From assembly GCA_022605405.1 (NCBI GenBank), contig JABYQQ010000012.1:1178001-1242000 (forward strand): 64,000 nucleotides of DNA, in the 5' to 3' direction. Shown piece by piece: positions 1 through 14,439 of this stretch (position 1 is the first letter of the stretch; each line of letters begins with the position of its first letter). The DNA comes from Earliella scabrosa (lineage: Eukaryota > Basidiomycota > Agaricomycetes > Polyporales > Polyporaceae). Made by a program: the position numbers and the translations under genes. The notes under the pieces were generated by a model that saw only the letters and a program-made list of their open reading frames with translations, was not told the DNA's origin and ran no database searches.

Positions 1-1593
<1,593 letters not shown>

Positions 1594-1889
1594 TGCAACC
1601 TCCCGCGTAGCTCGTCAGAACCAAGATCAAGAGCACCGATTCCCCTAGTAGACAGCAAGTGGTGGTGGTTCGAGACAGACCAATGGTACAGTCAGCAAGA
1701 GTGGCGGCCAGCTGAGTCTGCCTCAAGAGCGTCGGTGCCGGATAGCCACCGAGCATACTTGCCATTTTAGTCAGCATTGGATCGGAGCTCGAATTATGCG
1801 CCCTTGTCCACTGGCGGGCAGCAAGCGGCCAGTCAACACTTGCCCAAATCTTCCATCCCACCTCCTCCCCGCCCCCTTGTTGCAACAAC
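1594..1889. promoter_or_regulatory. Shared divergent promoter region, XPB / SF1
   Basis: This 296-bp gap separates the start codons of two oppositely oriented genes, so both promoters must lie here or inside the genes. A pyrimidine-rich stretch (about 1855-1880) directly precedes the SF1 start. I see no clear TATA box. Confidence 0.5.
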
Positions 1890-3743
1890 ATGTGGAGACC
1901 AGCCACTCGTGAGGTTACGGGGACGAACGACAGTAAGTCAGACACTCATTGTCTTGTTTGACCCGTCTAACATGCGTACATTACAGTCCCGCTGGGCAAT
2001 CGTCGCAGGTTTGGGCCCGCACCCGTGGAGGAGGCCGCCCCCCCTCAGCTCGCCCAGCCGTCGCCGTCTGCATACCCACGACTTCAACAACAAAATGACA
2101 GGGAAAGCTCGCGCTCAGACCGCGATACGCCCCCTTCCAACGGTGCCGGTAAGTACGGAGACATTTGTGGCGGACTCACCATGCCCCGTTTCTGCTAGCG
2201 CAGACTCCTCGGTGATGCCGCCTCCCTCAGCGTCACTCTGTGCACACTGACTGACGGAGTTGTAACTAACACCTGGTTGATCATCTCACTCTAGCTACTG
2301 ACCCTAACGCTCCCCGCAAGCGAAGAAGCCGTTGGGGGGACGCGAAGACCGAGATCCCTGGACTCCCTACCGCTATTAACGCCAATGGCGTGTCACAGGC
2401 TCACTTGGACAACTATGCAATCCACCTGAGGTTGGAGGAGATCAATCGCAAGCTGCGCCTGAATGACTTTATCCCACCTGAGCGGGAACGGTATGTTCAT
2501 GCATGTATCACATCGTTGTGTTCGACTGACAACGGAACAAGCTCCCCTTCTCCCCCTCCAACGTACGATGCCCACGGTCGTCGTACCAACACTCGCGAGG
2601 TCCGCTATCGCAAGAAACTGGAGGAGGAGCGAATCAGGCTCGTTGACCGTGCCATGAAGAACGACCCCAATTTCCGTCCCCCCGTCGAGTACCACCAGAT
2701 GAAGCGCTCGCAGCGACCTTCGGAGAAGGTTTACATCCCCGTCAAAGAGTTCCCCGAGATTAACTTCTTCGGCTTGCTCGTGGGGCCTCGTGGCAACAGC
2801 TTGAAGAAGATGGAGCGAGACAGCGGGGCCAAGATCAGCATTCGTGGCAAGGGAAGTGTCAAGGAGGGCAAAGCCAGGCCAGAACAGTATGCTGAAGACG
2901 CAGAGGAAGATCTTCACTGTCTTGTTACTGCTGACTCTGACGAAAAAGTCGCCGCTTGCGTCAGGTTGATCAATAAGGTCATCGAGACAGTGAGTACACT
3001 CATTTCCATGTGCATTCATTGCCCTGACACTCGTCGTGGAGGCTGCATCGACGCCAGAAGGTCAGAACGATCACAAGCGCAACCAGCTTCGCGAACTCGC
3101 TGCACTGAACGGTACCCTCCGTGACGACGAGAACCAGATCTGTCAGAACTGTGGTGGAGTCGGCCACCGCAAGTACGACTGCCCGGAACAGCGAAACTTC
3201 ACAGCAAACATCATCTGCCGAGTCTGTGGTAGTGCAGGACACATGGCTCGCGACTGTACCGTGAACAGGGACCCGAACGCTTCTCACGGACCCCCTCCGA
3301 GCATGATCAAGGGCGGGTTCGACTCCGAGTACGCGAGTCTTATGGCTGAACTCGGAGAGACAGGGAAGGGCTCTGGAGGAGATGGCGGGAGATGGGGAGG
3401 AGGAGGCGGACATGATATCACGGCCGGCGGCTCCAACATTCCTCCGTGGCGGCGTCCCGAGGTTTGGCAGAGCAGTGCGGTACCACCCACTAACAACCAA
3501 GGAGGCGGCGGCTTCAGGCCTCCTCCAGGCGGCTCATACAATGGTTACAACGGCGGCGGCGGCGGCGCAACACCTGGTGGCGGGTACGGAGGCGCACCTG
3601 CTTGGAACGGAGCGTCTGGGTACGGGCAGCCGCCTGCTGGCGGCAGCTACTATCCTCAGTCCTCGCAAGACTACGGTGCAGGGTACGCTCAATACTATCA
3701 GAACCAGTACTCTCAGCAGCAAGTCGGCACTCCCGCGCACTAA
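1890..3743 (+). CDS. MSL5: Branchpoint-bridging protein SF1/BBP
   Basis: Pre-mRNA splicing factor that binds the intron branchpoint during early spliceosome assembly. Five exons: 1890-1932, 1987-2148, 2295-2490, 2542-2989 and 3042-3743, giving 516 residues. In order: an Arg-rich N-terminus; KRRSRWGD, the U2AF65-binding (ULM-type) motif; the helix-hairpin region before the KH domain ([19 protein letters not shown]); a KH domain with [16 protein letters not shown]; the QUA2-like region ([19 protein letters not shown]); two CCHC zinc knuckles ([14 protein letters not shown] and [14 protein letters not shown]); and a Gly/Pro/Gln/Tyr-rich tail. All domains are complete. The start ATG at 1890 follows an AACA context and gives the arginine-rich N-terminus expected of the family. 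Confidence 0.95.
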
Positions 3744-4435
3744 CCTCCTGACCACACTCCTCACCATTCACACTGCCTCTTCGACGCCCAAACCACCACG
3801 CCCCTCGCAGATCCGCCTCGCATGTCCAGCCTTGGTTTCCGGCTCCGCGTTCTAACTTGTCTCCTGACATAGCAGCAGTCATCCTGTACTGTCGGTCGCC
3901 GACATGTCCAGGATACAATAGGATTGGGTTTGTACTCATCTTCGCCTCCTAACCAGTCGTAGCTCGAGGACACTTGCGTTGTAACTCACTAGGTTTCTAA
4001 TTTCCATGTTGTATCTCCAGATAGTGCAGTATGGACGTCATGATATGAACAGTACAACTGATCGACGCCCTCGTCTCCCGCTTCACTAAGCCTCTTCTCC
4101 GGCGGTCCTCGTCAAATCTACGACGGTTGGTCTCTCGGCAACAACTTCCCCGCCGCAATTCCGTCTCCGGCGCCTATCGTTCAACACCTATATCTTCGAT
4201 GCAATTTTTCAGCAGAATCTCAACGTTGATTGCTAGGCGGACGCTGAACAGAGATGACACACGATACACCGGCTGTTGTCTCATCTATTTACTGGTATAG
4301 CGGCCTAGCTGTCAGACGGTTGATGTAGTAAGTACTAAGTGGAATTGGACCAGCGATTTCCCGGAGACAGGCGGACTCGCCAAATCCGTGCTCGTACACC
4401 ACGATGAACAGAACAGGGTATATGGACGATATTCG
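3744..4435. other. Convergent intergenic region
   Basis: These 692 bp lie between the 3' ends of SF1/BBP and the YBT1-type ABC transporter. They should hold both 3' UTRs. No ORF with recognisable protein features and no repeat was seen. Confidence 0.6.
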
Positions 4436-7400
4436 TCATGTAGATGCGCTCGCGCCAGTCGCCATAGCATACAGCTTCTCTCTGTCAGCGCTCTCGTCGA
4501 CGAGGGCGCGGAGCTTGCCCTGCTCCAGCTGCAGGAGCTCGCTGGGCTTGCCGAACTCGACCTGCCGAACGCAAGGGTAAACACAGGCAATATGGCTGTT
4601 GCCTCCAAAAAGACTTACAATGCGGCCAGCATCGAGAACCATCTAGACGGAAGCCTATATCAGCGAGGTACTCACGGCAGTACGCGTACAGGAAGCTCAC
4701 GATCTTGTCAGCATCCATAATCGTCTGCAAGCGATGGGCGACGGTCAGTAGTGTCACGTCCTTGCCAAGCTCCGTGCGAAGCGACGTCTGGATAATCGAA
4801 TCCGTCTCGTAGTCTGCCATATTGGTCAATACCTCTGTAACTTCCCGTACATGGGACTTAGATACTCACCGATAGCTGATGTCGCCTCGTCGAGGATGAG
4901 CAGTTTGCTCCGCCGCACGATCGCCCGAGCAAGGGCAAGAATTTGGCGTTGGCCGACAGACAGGTTTGCGCCACCTCCTGCGATCTCCGTGTCGAGCGTG
5001 ATTCGTGATTCGTCGTGCTCGTTCTGGAGGTTGAATAGCCCGGCGGAACGAAGGGCGTCGTTCAGGACGGCATCGTCGTGTTCGGAGAACGGGTCGAGGT
5101 TCTGGCGCAGAGTTCCGCTGAGGAGCTCGGGCTACTCATTGCCATCAGCATTTCCGGATGAAATGCACCACGGATGGAACCTACCACTTGCGGGATAATG
5201 GTGATACTGGAGCGTAGCGCGCTCAAGTTGATCTTGTCAGTTGCAAGGCCATCGTACCGTACCTTGCCTTGAGTCAAAATGCACCGCAGAAGAGCGAGTG
5301 TCAGCGAGGTCTGCTATAAAGTCAATGCCTCAAGCTGTGAGGAACAGAGGGATGTCCTGCCTTGCCACTTCCAGTTCGTCCAACTAAATCATACAAATGC
5401 CCAAGTCAGCTGCAGTCGCAAATCGGAACGGATAGGACCCACCGACACCGACGCGCTCTCCGGAGGATACTTGAAACGAGATGTCCTGAAGAACATTGGG
5501 TCCATCCTACGGTACCTCAGTAAGTCAGGAATTGAGTGATATATGCAGCATGCTTACTTCCGAGTACCTCGCAGAGAGGGCCTCAATTTCGAGTTTGCCG
5601 CTTGCCGGCCAATACGCAGGAGGCACACCCTCCGCCGAAGACTCCGGCTCATGCTCAATCAGGAGGTATTGGTGGATACGCTCGAGACTGTTCGATGTAG
5701 TTAGTCACATGAACGCAATCTTTTTTGTGTGTTGCTGCGACTTGCCTGTTCCCTGTTATCCCGAGAAAGTTAGTATATTGGATCTCGTTGAGTGGTGATA
5801 TCAACTGACCAGCGACCTCAACCCCGTTGAACGTCCGCACCCACCAGAGGATAGTGTCGCTGAAAGCGGCTGGCGAGAAACCAACGTTTAGCACACTCGT
5901 TTGCATTGATACCACGGTGACTAGTACTTACCAGCCATCGTCAAGGAGAACCCGATGTTCGCAGCACTCAGGCGCGAAACATATGTCAAGTAGATGGCAA
6001 GGATCGCGGCGAACATGGTTCCAATGAAGTCCACACGGATTGTCACCCAGCTGTCAACCGTAAGGAATTTGCGCGCAGAACAGACGTCAGCCTCAGACTC
6101 ACCGATTGAGGTCCACTTGTGTAATCATAGCACGACTGTACTTGTCGATACGCCTGTACGACTCCTCTTTGAATGACTCTTGGACACCGTAGGCCCGAAT
6201 GGAAACTGCAGGGCAACATCGAAACCGTTCGATGACTATGACTTAGGACACGAACTCACTGATTCCACTGATAGCGGCACCGAAGTGCCCAAGAACGGGG
6301 GCCTTGGCGTTGCTCATCTCGCGTTTGACGGGGAGTTGAGCCTTCATGTAGATGTTGGCGCATACAGCCCCGCATATAGTGACGATGATCGCAGGCAGCA
6401 AGAGTATTGGAGAGAAAATGACGACGGCAATGACCTTGAAGACCATATACACAGTGGTCCCAATGAAGAGCTCGATGCTGTGCGCAAGACGACCATCGAC
6501 TGGAGTGAGGATGCCATGTCAGTCCCGATGTCGGATGCGCTGATACGAGCATACTTACTCATCTGTATATCTTCGGTGCACCTAGCGATGATACGTCCGG
6601 TGGGGGTTCTGTCGAGCCAGCTGTGGGAGAGGTGTTGGAATGTGGAAGAGACATACTGTTGTCACAGCTCACCGCAGCGTGCTGCTGAGGATAGAAGTGA
6701 TAAGCTTTGCATGGACGATTTTGGTAGCTCTCAAGCTCCCAACGAAATAGTAGAAGACCACGAATGCGCCAGCGATCAGGCCCGCGAGTACAGTGAGAAT
6801 GTACACTGCGAGATAGCTGAGCCTGCATCAGCACAACAGTTCTGGCACGATTCATGAACACGTACAAAGCGGCATCGACCTCCCCAGGTGGATGCATCTC
6901 GTACTGTGTGGCCCAGTACCCAAGGAACCACACCTGGCGACAGTAAGCTGATGAATACCTTATCGGGTACGGGATAGGCCGTGCTGTACTCACTTGCAGG
7001 TTCTGAAGTGCATGGCGAATGGCAAGAATGGAAATGAAGATGGAGAAGTACAGCACCGGCCGATTCGACATGTTACTTAGATAGATGGCCACTATTTACT
7101 GTCAGCGTTCGAGGCGGATGGGGGGGGGGACCTGAATACTTACTCGCTTCCCATCTCAGACGGCCTGTCTCGATCTCCTCCGCGACAACGAGTTTGCCCG
7201 CACTCTTCTTCAGATTCCCATCCTCCACCTTGACCGAGTCGATCTCCTGCTCCGCCTTCTCCATCTGTTCCTGCTCCTCCCTGATCTCCCTCAGGAGTGT
7301 CGAGTCCCTGGCGAGCGCGCTGGAGAGCGACCCTTGGCTCACAATGGTACCATCCGAGCCAATGTCGACTACAAAGTCTGCTATGGGGCTGACCATGGCG

Positions 7401-10400
7401 ACATTGTGGGTCTAGCAAATCAAAGGAAGAGGTAAGCATCAACGGCGCGACCTTGAACACCACTTCTAGATCTCACCACTAGGATGATTGTACGACCGCG
7501 AAGGAGATCGCCTTGGAGACACCTGTCTACGATCCATCGGGACGTGTGTACGTCGAGTGCGGCCAGAGTCTGCAAAGTCATGGTAAGCAATGCATGAGAC
7601 AATAGCCAGCCAGATCACTCACATCGTCGAGCAGCACAATCTCTGCATGAGAGTAGACCGCGCGAGCCAAAGTGATACGAGCCTGAATCGCCCGTCAGTT
7701 TCAAGTAGCATCAAATCGTTGTCAGAGGACATTCACTTTCTGACCACCGCTATAACGGGTTCGTCAGAGACAGTCTGCTGGAACGCAAGAGTATGCAATA
7801 CCTGAGCGTAATTCCCTTCTCTCCCACCTCGGTCTGGTCTCCAGCATCAAATAGCTCCAAATCGGGCTTCAACGCGCACTGCTCGAGCACTGGGATTATG
7901 CAGTCTCAGCCTCCACGAATACCACAAAAGGTGCTTGCCCTCCTCACCCTTCCTGTACCGCACTTCGTCGAATGGCGCGCCGAAGATGATGTTGTTCTAG
8001 GATGGCTCAGCACCGAGCACATCGAGCCCCACGACCAGAACCTGTTCCGCACCTTTATCGTGTCGTTCTGCACCCACGACTCCTGCGCCGCATACGCCAC
8101 GCCGCCCTGCCTTGGCAAACTCACGAACGCGTCCGGTGCGGTCGGGATGTAGTGCATCTCCCCTAGTAGCGCCATCAGCAGCGACGTCTTCCCCGCACCC
8201 GTGGGGCCGACAATGAGGTTTAGTTTTCCGCGCTCAAAGAAGACTTCGTCCGTGATCCGCAGCATGAAGGTCCGCTTGCGCGTGCCTCTCGACGAGAGTA
8301 CACGAGAGGCGGAGTCGTTCGCCCATGAGAACGCAGCGTGTCGAATCCCGATGGAGGTCTTGTGCGCCTCGGGTACCTCGGGCAGGGAAGACTCTGATGC
8401 CTCTGGGTTCTCTTGGGCAGTAAACTCGTCAATGAGCTCTGTCTATATTGAGATAAATATCGTTAGCTTTTTGCGGAGAGCCAGTGGGGGCAAGAGGACG
8501 AGGAACGTACGTTCTGCAGAAAGTCCTGGATACGCTCTATTGCAACCTTCGCTGCATGAGGGGTCGGTCGCTGTTACATTCAGACACCAGTGAGAGATCC
8601 ACGTACCCTGGATGAGCGGAGGTATGACCTCAAACGATGCTTGAACGTCATTGCGCAACATCTCGAAGACTACACGCGGACATGAGCGACAGAGGTACGT
8701 GACCAGTAAGCCTAGCTCGGCGCTCACCAGACATCGCCGAGAAGACCTTCGCCGCTGTGAATGCGTTAGTTCAACGAGCCGCGACACGTTGGGAAACCCG
8801 AGGCGACGTCACGCACCTGTCAGCGTACCCTTCATGATGACCGTCTGCCAAGGCCTGCAGTCAGTACACAGGGGGAGAGAGGGACATGAAGTCACTCACA
8901 TAGGTGGAGAATGTCGCCAAGGTGACGAGGATAGGGACGAGATAGCTGCAGCGCGAGGAGGACGATTCAGTGTCCGAGAGTCCGGGAGCTGAGGTAGACA
9001 GGGATAACGCACTTGCACACTTTGTTGAACAAGTCGAGCAATCGGTACCAGCGGACCGCTGCTAGCTCGTCAACCCGCTTCGCGTTCAGCTGAGCTGCGA
9101 TGCGCGACTCCCATCCAAATAGCTTGATCATTCGAATGACGTTCATCACTACCGTTCGGCGAGTAAGCAAGATGTCTTAGTAGGATACGTATTTGGACGC
9201 ACTCTCAGTGACCGCTTGGACACGAGCATCAGTCTGCTAGTGTGTCAGAAATCCTACTGGCATCCCCAGACATAGAACGACATACCCTCTTCATCTTCTC
9301 CCGCTGTGCGCCCTGCAGGCGCTTCGTAATGTAGCCCGGAACGGGAAAGGTGATGAGCATAGTCGCAAGGCCCATAAACGCACTGCCACACTCGCCCATC
9401 GTTAGTTCTCGTACGATGCACATACACCGTAACCCACGCACCTCCAGCCAAAGATCTGGTATAGGAAGACCATGCACAGCGTGATCTGGAACGGCGCCCG
9501 GACCGCTGCAAAACCAAAACCGCTCTTCGTCAGCGAGTAACCCACAGAGACCCACCCCACATTCCATGACACAAGATGAAAGGGGATCAATGAACCTACT
9601 CGCAAAGACGAAAAACGTAAAGACGCTGTCCAAGCTGCTCAGGTCGCCGGAGACCAAGTTATTGATCCGTCCAACGAGGTTCCTCCCGCCCTTCTTCTCC
9701 ACCTTGACTGCCTTTGTTGCAGGTTCCGCCGTAGGCGCAGCTGCAGACGGCGTCTTGTCCATCTTTTTGCCCTTCGCGCTCGAGCTCGGGTCAACGGCGG
9801 TAGCAGAGCTCGACGTGGCGGAGTGCTGTGCGGTTACGGTGGTATCGCTATCACCGCCGTCCGTCGGAACGCTTTCATCGTCACCAAGCTCATCTGAGAT
9901 CTCGGGGGTGACGACATTGCTGTTCTCCTCGTGCGTGTTGTCGTCAACTGTGCTCCCCGTCTCCGCCTTCATGCGCACGCGGAGGGCATGCTCGAAGACG
10001 AGCTCGGTCACTAGCGCCTGAGTACGGACGGTTGCATGGGTCTCCAAGTAAAGTGTCAGAGGATGCGACGACGTTGACAAACGTGTTATGTGCGTACCGC
10101 GAAATACACGAACCACTGGTCGCAAAGGCTCTTGGCCACACGCCCGACGAAGAGGAGCGCGATCCAGAACCAAGGCTTAATCGTCTGACCGACCCCATCC
10201 GTCTCGAGGTAACTGTCATTGTGAAGGTCAGATCACGAGCTGGCGAGAGTAGAACTGCACATACGTGAGAAGATGGTTGATGCTGATTGGGGCAGCAAAT
10301 GAGCCAATAACCTGAGCAATGGGTCAGTATCGAGGGATGGAAGGCACCGTAGCAACCCACCGCCATGACAGAGTTTGCAGCCAAGTGGCATAGCTCCACC

Positions 10401-11534
10401 CCTGTTCGACTGATCAGTACTCCTGGAATTAGTAGCAGCCACGGAAATGCTCACAAAACACCCTCATCAGTTTGAACGCGAGATGTCTGCGCGACTTGTT
10501 TAGCATCGGGTCCAGGTGCTAACAGGCGGGACTCCTGGTAAATCGTTCCTCCCATTCAACCGAGACATGCACTCACCGGGAAACGCTCCGCTGCCAGGTT
10601 GCGCAAATGGTCGTAGTCGGGTAGAGGCGGCAGCATATCAAATGGCAAATGCGCCATGCGGTACGCTTTCCACACGACGGGCGCAATGTACGTGTATGTC
10701 AAGAGGTCCCAGTACGATGCTGTTTGCTCGGGGTTCGGATCGAGTCGCTCCTTGGGGTTCACTGGCACATATTCCCTCGGGACAAGGATTGGGACAAGGA
10801 CAGCAGATATTGATAGAAGCGCCAGTTTAGCCCACAGTACGAATCCTTCACCTGCGTCGGCAGGAACCAGGTCGATGGTTGCTAGTGGCCATATGTCGCG
10901 GTAGAGGTATACACACCAGACGAGCACTAGAATCCATGAGTTGTGCGTGAACGCGAACCCATTGACCGAGCGGCCTCCGAAGAGCGAGAGGAGTCCCAGA
11001 AAAGACAGATAGCCCTGTTAGAGCGTCAGCTTGACTCGAACCTCCAGGATGAAACAAGGAGAATCGCACGTATAGCGCGCACTGCGCAATCTGAACCGTC
11101 ACTGAGGCGCTCGGACTGTGATGTTTCTCCATTTGCAAAGGCATGACGAGCTGTGCGATAGACATGCCCAGTAAGGCGAAGACGGCGAGGACTTGCACCA
11201 GACGAAAGGCAAAGATCGTTCCTCCTCCTGCCTCGTGTATTTTACGACGGAAGCGTGATTCGGATTGTCTCGGATGCGCGTCCGCATTACCCTTCCCAGA
11301 CTTGCCAGCAATACACTGCCCGAATAATAGTAGTGCAGACAACGCAGCTGCATAGCAAGGGAAGACGAGAGTGTCGGCCCACACACTAGAACGAAGCAAG
11401 TTGTGAGCTACACTTCGCTAGATATGTGCATGTGCACATCTCACTTACCTCTCGCTAGCCAACGCAAGGGCCGCGCCTGGTTGTGTGAGTGGTATCTGGG
11501 CGAGCTCAGGAGGCCGAAGACGAAGGTCTATCAT
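4436..11534 (-). CDS. ABC-C family full transporter, YBT1/MRP type
   Basis: ATP-driven efflux or vacuolar pump of the MRP (ABCC) class; the substrate cannot be read from sequence. Start at 11534 ([16 protein letters not shown]). Order: TMD0-like N-terminal membrane segments; a linker with [24 protein letters not shown]1 interrupted by an acidic/Ser-rich insertion of about 100 residues (9700-10000) before the conserved [17 protein letters not shown]1 with Walker [12 protein letters not shown] (about 8200), signature SGGQK and Walker B VLLDDVLSALD; TMD2 (from about 7080 down); NBD2 with [26 protein letters not shown] and the H-loop AHR. NBD1 has Asp in place of the catalytic Glu and NBD2 keeps Glu, the usual ABCC asymmetry. 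The last exon ends MATGASAST then stop. More than 20 short introns; one appears to be GC-AG (5311-5360), and one exon is 13 nt (7737-7749). Membrane exon edges in the middle are approximate. Confidence 0.88.
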
Positions 11535-12560
11535 GGCTTGTGAGGTGTTTACGCGGAGGTCGCAGGACAAGCTGAGAACACGAGGCGCAGCTCTTATAAA
11601 GGATGGTGGGGATGTTTATCAGCCTCGGCATTGTGTGTGTGAGTCTCGTCGGTACGGTGACACATCACTTTGGACGCGTTTGGGCCGAGGGTCCGTCCGC
11701 GTCAGTAGTTCGCAGCTAGCAGGCGATAGCAGAGCAGCCCATGGGCCATGGCCAGTCGGAGGGAAACCGTGTATGAGCGTGTATGCCGCCATCACTGCGC
11801 GCTTGACATCCGTGGCGATGTCGGCCAAAAATACAGCGTCTCCGTCCCACACCACCTTGATCTCCGATGCAAGGCGGAGGCAGCATGGCGCCCAAGCTCA
11901 TCTTTGCGTCGGGCCACCCACATGTAGGGGCGGCAGAGCGTGCAAGAAAGATGAACATAATATTGAACGTTCAACGTGTTCCAGGTCGATTGACCATTGT
12001 GCGGTCAGTCCTAGTGTGATCACCCAGAGCGCAGCGGGGGAGCCCCAACCTTGTCAACCCGAACGACTAGACGAGCCGACTTAAGGGTGAGAGAGAAAGT
12101 CTTTGCATTCTGCGCATGAGCTAGTGGCAAGTGCGTGGCCGTCCCTGCAACCTGCGCGATGAACCTTTGAACAACTGACCAACCCTGCGAAGATCAGGCA
12201 AAGCGTGCGAGGGGCCTGGACGCCGATTTGAAAAAGGGAGACGCGAGGCTCTGTTGCTTGAGGGCCTATATACTTCTCGGCGGCCGCGATGCCGCATGTC
12301 TGGAAGTGCTGCGAGCGTAGCTGGATCTTGAATGTCATCTCCACGATCCGCAACGCATGAAAGGGATGAGCAGGGTATGCACAGCCGGTAAGACCTCCGT
12401 ACGGGAGGACCATGGGCGGGGAAGCGTGTTGGCGCGGCAGAGCGGGGAGGCTGGAAACGGACGAAGTGCGTGACTCGGTCTATCATTCCCATGCCATCTC
12501 TTCATATGAAGTATACATATGACGTACGTCGCGCGACCATCACTACACCAAACCGAACCA
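11535..12560. other. Intergenic region without a supported gene
   Basis: It holds the promoter of the ABC transporter on one side and the 3' flank of Rcm1 on the other. ORFs of 80-199 codons occur on both strands but lack family features, plausible introns and codon-level consistency. Confidence 0.5.
11593..11600 (-). promoter_or_regulatory. TATA-like box upstream of the YBT1-type gene
   Basis: The minus strand reads TTTATAAG about 60 bases before the proposed start codon at 11534. The spacing fits a TATA element with a short leader and supports that start. Confidence 0.45.
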
Positions 12561-14439
12561 TTACAGCGCGCCGTCGGCCGCACGCTTCTTTTTCTTCTTT
12601 TTCTTCCGCTTCACCAGAGGTTCACTTGTGCCGTCTTCGTCTTCAGTCGTCTTCCTCTTTCTCGCCGAAGCTTCCGGTACGTCGCGCTGCTGCTCGGTGT
12701 CTCGCACGAACAGGCTCACGAAAAAGCCATTGGTTGCGTCCTCACCCGGCGAACACCGTACCAGTGATTCCGCGTCGACTATCGAAGGCTTCAGTATCGC
12801 GCTTCACCAGTTCACTTCAGAACGCACCTGGATCATCCATTTCCTCTGGCATGCCCCGTCTTTGCCATTCCGGCAACACATCCTCCCTGCGCGCCAGCCG
12901 GAACCCTGCTTTCGCGGCCTCCTCCGTCTTCAGCGCCTGACGAACGACATGCTCATTCTCGATGGCATGGACGCTGCATGTGGAGTACACAATCCTTTTC
13001 ACGGACGGGACTTGTGGGTTACCATATCACGATTAGTGAACGAGTGATAGATCCTAGAGCGACGGTGCCTCACATGTCATGGCGTGTTGAATCATTTTGA
13101 GTTGGAAAGCGGCGAGCTTGTTGAGACGCTCTGATTCCCCATCGTTCTCTTCCTCTGAACGACCAGAGATGGTTCAGTTGCGCCACGACCAAGGCGCCGC
13201 TCTACGTACCATTGTCGAGCAGGTGGTCCATACGGTTGACGATTCCCGATCCACTACACGAGGGATCTAGCAGGCTGCAAGGGCAATTAGAGGCGATGAG
13301 CATTCGATGGTATAGCGTTGAAGGACATCGACACACATATGCGTCGCCCGGCCGTACGTGGGGTCGTCCGGCGAGATGGTGAGGAAGTCTGAGTTCACAG
13401 CTTCCACATTCGAACAGTGCGCCTTGGCAAGCATGTTCTTGAGAGTCGAGAATCGCTTTCGGTCGCGTTCGAATGCATACAGCTGTCGATCTCGTCAGAC
13501 TTCGAGCACACCAACGCATTCGAGGCAGAGACATACCTTGCCCTTGTTGCGCATGATCGCGCAAAGGTGCGACGTCTTGTTCCCCGGGGCGGCGGTTGCA
13601 TCTATCACAACCGCGTCGTCGCGAGCAGGAGGCGCGAGGATGTGTGCGGGAAAACAAGATGCTTTGTCTTGCAAGATTATCTTGCCCGACGAGTACAGAG
13701 GATCATCAATGAAGCGCGTGCTGGGATGGAACGCCAGCAAATCCGGTATGTGTTCATCTTTCCTGAAGAACTTGCTGCGCACGCGTGAGACGGGGAGTAA
13801 TACAGGTCAGTCTGCATGATGGCACACCTGGACGCCAGCGGATCTCCTACTTCGTAACCTTGCGACTGGAAAGTGCTTATGGCCTCCTCGACCGTCCAAC
13901 ACGTGTGGTTGACGCGAACATAGCGGGGAATCGATGCTTGGGGGGAGAACATGGGCACGGGTAATCCTCACACTGTGACTTGTGGTACGTACCAGCCCTA
14001 GAATCACCTGTCTGCGCCAGCTCTTCATTCGACTTGGCTCCCCGCTTGATCTTTGCTCTTGTAAACTCGCTGGTGAGGCGGGTTCTGTGGCGAAGTACAG
14101 CTTGCTTGACCGGGCCATCCCCTGCTTGAATCCCACCGGCGAGCAAAAGATCATGGACGAGGACAAGCGCAAGGTTGCGAGACGTTATCTTTTTCTCTTG
14201 CTTGAGCAACTGCGCAGCGTCGATGACTTCGTTCAGGACTTGCTTGTCTACACCAACGTCAAGCCACGCCCCCAGTCAGACCATGATGGACGATGGTGCT
14301 TACATTTCAGTGTCTCGATGACCAGTGCGGCAGTCCTCTTCCTATGCTTCTCAGCAACTGACGCAAGGACTCCCTTGATGGATCCCTTCTTCGCGTCCAA
14401 CTTATCAAGAACATTGACAGCCTCGAAGTAGAAGTTCAT
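12561..14439 (-). CDS. RCM1: 25S rRNA (cytosine-C5) methyltransferase, Rcm1/NSUN5
   Basis: SAM-dependent enzyme that makes m5C in large-subunit rRNA; nucleolar. Start at 14439 (MNFYFEAVNVLDKLDAKKGS), the usual NSUN5 N-terminus. Then the PUA-like/RNA-binding part (IPRYVRVNHTCWTVEEAI), the SAM loop VIDATAAPGNKTSHLCA (about 13590), motif IV DPSCSGSG (about 13260), and motif VI YSTCSVHAIENEHV (about 12980) with the second active-site Cys. The final exon follows a short intron after MDDP and carries SPGEDATNGFFVSLFVRD, then a Lys-rich nucleolar-type tail (KRKKKKKKRAADGAL). Both catalytic cysteines are present and the length is normal for the family. Several introns of about 50 bases. Divergent from DnaJ. 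Confidence 0.94.

Noticed and set aside
11485..12084. 199-codon plus-strand frame
   Set aside because: It overlaps the promoter and first exon of the ABC gene and has no protein features.
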